A stretch of DNA of 6,604 nucleotides from Pseudomonadota bacterium. GTDB taxonomy: Bacteria > Pseudomonadota > Gammaproteobacteria > Burkholderiales > Burkholderiaceae_B. This document shows positions 4,644-6,604 of the stretch, one piece after another; within the stretch, counting starts at the first letter, position 1; each line of letters opens with the position of its first letter. The notes beneath the pieces were generated by a model. It ran no database searches and had not been told where the DNA came from. It was given only the letters and a program-made list of their open reading frames with translations. The stretch spans positions 1 to 6,604 of the forward strand of contig JAEWEH010000031.1 of the NCBI GenBank assembly GCA_023389535.1. The letters run 5' to 3'. A program made the position numbers and the translations under genes.

Positions 4644-5645
4644 CTATTCGATGCTTGCTTCACGGCAGAGTTCCTTCAATATTCCGGCGAATTTCTCTTC
4701 GGCTTCCAGGGGCGTATCACGCACGCGACGTATCAAGCTGAGCGGCGGCAGATCCCAATCCATCTTCCAGGGTAGGATACCGATGCCTCCACGGCGCATC
4801 ATGTCATGGGCGATCGCTTCCGGCACCACCGAGACGACGCTATCGTTCTTGCTGAGTACGCCATGCATTACATCGACCGAATAAGTCTCGATGATGGGCA
4901 AAGGAACAGCTACCTGCTTCTGGGTGAAGAGCTCCATCATTTTCGCGCCCACAGGAGTTGCGGGGGATGGCAGTATCCAGTTCATGGCAGCCAGCATGCG
5001 CCAGTCCAGTTTGCGGCCGGCGAGCCGTTTAAGCAAATCAAGATGGCCGATCAGCACGGGGCGCTGGGCATAGAGCACTTCATGCCACAGCTTGTCCACG
5101 CCGGCCACAGCCGACGCGCGGCCCAGTACGCAATCGAGCTCGTGACTGCACAGGGATTGCACCAACTGGTCCGTCGTGGCCTGCGTGATGGCAATGATGA
5201 TATTGTGCCGCTCGTACAGCCTGGTGATCGCCTGCGTCAGCAGTTCGCTGGATACATACGGGACAACGCCAACCAGCAAGCGACCACTGCGGCCCCGGCG
5301 CAAGGCCTCCATGTCCTCGGCCCAGTGGTCCAGCTCGTGCAGCATATGGCGCGCCTTCAGAATAGCCAGTTGGCCCATGGCCGTTGGCTTCATGCCGCGG
5401 CCCGAACGCGTAAACAAGGGTGCGCCGAACAGGGATTCGATTTCACCCAGCGCCTTGGTGACCGCCGGTTGGCTGATACCCATATCGTCCGCCACGCGCG
5501 TCAATGAGCCATGCAGACCTATGTTCCGAAGCAACACCAAGTGGCGCAGCTTCAGCCGCGCCACCAGCTTGCCCGCCGCATGGGGGGTGGCCCACCCGGT
5601 TCCCTCGGCACCAACCATGTCGCTAGCCCCAGCGGATATTGTCAT
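4644..5645 (-). CDS. LysR-family transcriptional regulator, 333 aa
   Basis: LysR regulators bind divergent promoters and respond to a small molecule. The winged helix-turn-helix spans about 32-91: LKLRHLVLLRNIGLHGSLTRV, then ADDMGISQPAVTKALGEIES with the recognition helix at 58-70, then the wing FTRSGRGMKPTAMG (78-91). A linker helix (92-117) leads to the effector domain (121-330), beginning GRLLVGVVPYVSSELLTQAI. The SGRGMKPT wing and the effector-domain start suggest the GbpR-like subfamily, but the ligand is not predictable. The protein has about 30 residues before the HTH, longer than usual. ATG 5645 has AGGA 10 bp upstream; Met10 (5618) is an alternative start. It diverges from the gamma-glutamyltransferase-family gene with 108 bp between the start codons, so control of that gene and autoregulation are the likely roles. 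Confidence 0.92.
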   Translation of the reverse strand: MTISAGASDMVGAEGTGWATPHAAGKLVARLKLRHLVLLRNIGLHGSLTRVADDMGISQPAVTKALGEIESLFGAPLFTRSGRGMKPTAMGQLAILKARHMLHELDHWAEDMEALRRGRSGRLLVGVVPYVSSELLTQAITRLYERHNIIIAITQATTDQLVQSLCSHELDCVLGRASAVAGVDKLWHEVLYAQRPVLIGHLDLLKRLAGRKLDWRMLAAMNWILPSPATPVGAKMMELFTQKQVAVPLPIIETYSVDVMHGVLSKNDSVVSVVPEAIAHDMMRRGGIGILPWKMDWDLPPLSLIRRVRDTPLEAEEKFAGILKELCREASIE

Positions 5646-5661
5646 GCTTTTCGATTCCTGG

Positions 5662-5741
5662 AATAACTATCAGGTTATGGATTTATCACTAATCAGATGC
5701 TTGGAGTTATTTTAAATCGATATACTTGATTGATAGTTATT
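5662..5741. promoter_or_regulatory. LysR operator region: perfect 11-bp inverted repeat spanning the divergent promoters
   Basis: AATAACTATCA (5662-5672) and TGATAGTTATT (5731-5741) are exact reverse complements. One lies 16 bp before the lysR start and the other 12 bp before the enzyme gene's start. A further AGTTATT copy lies at 5705-5711, exactly 30 bp (about three helical turns) from the one at 5735-5741. The left arm also forms a short dyad, ATAAC-N6-GTTAT (5663-5678), close to the spacing of LysR boxes such as ATAC-N7-GTAT. The region is much more AT-rich than its neighbours. A LysR tetramer binding and bending this DNA is the expected model. Confidence 0.6.
5721..5726 (+). promoter_or_regulatory. 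Candidate -10 element for the gamma-glutamyltransferase-family gene
   Basis: TATACT matches the consensus at five of six positions. The position 17 bp upstream holds TGCTTG (5698-5703), a poor -35. A good -10 with a weak -35 fits an activator-dependent promoter. The transcript would start near 5733, inside the right arm of the inverted repeat, and have a leader of about 20 nt. Confidence 0.45.
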
Positions 5742-5753
5742 GAAGGAATTCCC

Positions 5754-6604
5754 ATGGCTGAATTCACCACCCGACCGGAGATACGCGGCACATTCGGCGT
5801 TGCTTCGTCCACGCACTGGCTGGCTTCACAAGTCGCCATGGGCGTGCTGGAAAAAGGCGGCAACGCTTTCGACGCCGCCGTGGCGGGCGGCTTCGTGCTG
5901 CAGATCGTGGAGCCTCACCTGAATGGCCCTGGGGGCGAAGTGCCCATCATGATCTGGAGCGAATCCGAAAAGCGCATGCGCGTCATATGCGGTCAGGGGG
6001 TTGCCCCCGCGCTGGCCACGCCATCGTTCTTCCGCAGCAAGGGCCTGGATCTCGTGCCTGGCATAGGCTTGTTGCCGGCCACCGTACCCGGTGCCTTTGG
6101 TGCTTGGTTGACCATGCTGCGCGATTACGGCACTTGGGAATTGGAAGACGTGCTGCGCCCAGCCATCGATTACGCCAACAACGGCTTTCCTCTGGTGCCC
6201 CGCATACTGCAGGCCATTGTGGCCGTGGAAAACCTATTTCGCAATGAATGGGCGACATCGTCGAAAGTATGGCTGCCGGATGGCCGCCTGCCACGCTTGG
6301 ACACCTTGTTTCGTAATCCGGCGGTCGGCGCGACCTATGCACGTATCGCTGCCGAGGCCGGCAGCCGCGGAACGGACCGCAAGTCGCGCATCGACGCTGC
6401 GCTGTCCTTGTGGTATCAGGGTTTCGTGGCGCAGGCCATCGACGACTTCTATCGCAACGAGGCGATTCGCGACTGTACGGGGGAGTGCCACCCGGGCTTA
6501 TTGCGACTGGAAGATATGGCTAATTGGCGGGCCAGCTACGAAGAGCCTGTCTATACAGACTATGCTCAGTATACGGTGGCCAAATGCGGCCCTTGGTCCC
6601 AAGG
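5754..6604 (+). CDS. Gamma-glutamyltransferase family protein, N-terminal part (gene continues beyond window)
   Basis: The frame opens at ATG 5754, with GAAGGA (5742-5747) 6 bp before it, and stays open to the window's end; 283 codons are visible. The family are Ntn hydrolases that cleave themselves and transfer or hydrolyse gamma-glutamyl groups (glutathione and related amides), or act as acylases. Visible conserved parts are: R11 with GTFGVASSTHWLAS (12-25); VLEKGGNAFDAAVAGGF (31-47); EPHLNGPGGEVPIMIW (53-68), the form found in a GGT-like branch; LLPATVPGAFGAWLTMLRDYG (106-126); the region around 134-152; and KCGPWSQG at 277 onward, where classical enzymes have a PPSSGG-like segment. The catalytic N-terminal Thr of the small subunit lies beyond the window. 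No signal peptide is seen, unlike periplasmic GGT, so a cytoplasmic enzyme is likely. The exact substrate is not predictable. Confidence 0.88.
   Translation, partial: MAEFTTRPEIRGTFGVASSTHWLASQVAMGVLEKGGNAFDAAVAGGFVLQIVEPHLNGPGGEVPIMIWSESEKRMRVICGQGVAPALATPSFFRSKGLDLVPGIGLLPATVPGAFGAWLTMLRDYGTWELEDVLRPAIDYANNGFPLVPRILQAIVAVENLFRNEWATSSKVWLPDGRLPRLDTLFRNPAVGATYARIAAEAGSRGTDRKSRIDAALSLWYQGFVAQAIDDFYRNEAIRDCTGECHPGLLRLEDMANWRASYEEPVYTDYAQYTVAKCGPWSQ

Noticed and set aside
4806..5507. A 233-codon open frame on the plus strand opposite lysR
   Set aside because: It lies fully antisense to a clear LysR protein, matches no family and has a His/Gln-rich composition typical of the reverse of a GC-rich gene.

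Overview
The window looks like a chromosomal stretch from a betaproteobacterium, most likely Burkholderiales/Alcaligenaceae (Bordetella, Achromobacter or Pusillimonas-like). I base this on the moderately high GC content, the codon use, and the combination of a YghX-like dienelactone hydrolase, YnfA, CsbD and a LysR/gamma-glutamyltransferase pair. The taxonomic call is inference from gene content, not from a marker gene.

Left part (1-2057), a scarred mobile region. It opens with the 3' end of an SRAP (YedK/HMCES-like) gene. Next comes a fragment of an IS3-family element (about 292-634) whose orfA has lost its reading frame and whose orfB is cut after a few codons. The IS fragment runs directly into the C-terminal half of a DUF4411 (PIN-like, VapC-type) toxin gene. 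After about 200 bp with no recognised gene there is a small basic protein gene on the minus strand. Then comes a second IS3-family element (1352-2057) with both terminal inverted repeats. In this one the transposase has a large in-frame internal deletion that removes the catalytic core.

Middle part (2058-4325), small stress or envelope genes. A CsbD-family gene on the plus strand ends at a good intrinsic terminator. The next three genes all lie on the minus strand: a small lipoprotein with a recognisable promoter, a YghX-type dienelactone hydrolase, and a YnfA/UPF0060 four-helix membrane protein. Gaps of more than 100 bp between them suggest separate transcription.

Right part (4326-6604). 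After 318 bp with no gene comes a LysR-family regulator on the minus strand. It diverges from a gamma-glutamyltransferase-family gene that leaves the window on the right. Their 108-bp shared AT-rich promoter region carries a perfect 11-bp inverted repeat and several copies of the same half-site, the usual layout of a LysR regulator controlling the divergent enzyme gene and itself.

I found no RNA gene, CRISPR array or convincing new multi-gene system. The observations most worth a second look are the lysR/ggt operator architecture and the internally deleted but end-intact IS3 element sitting in a divergent promoter region.
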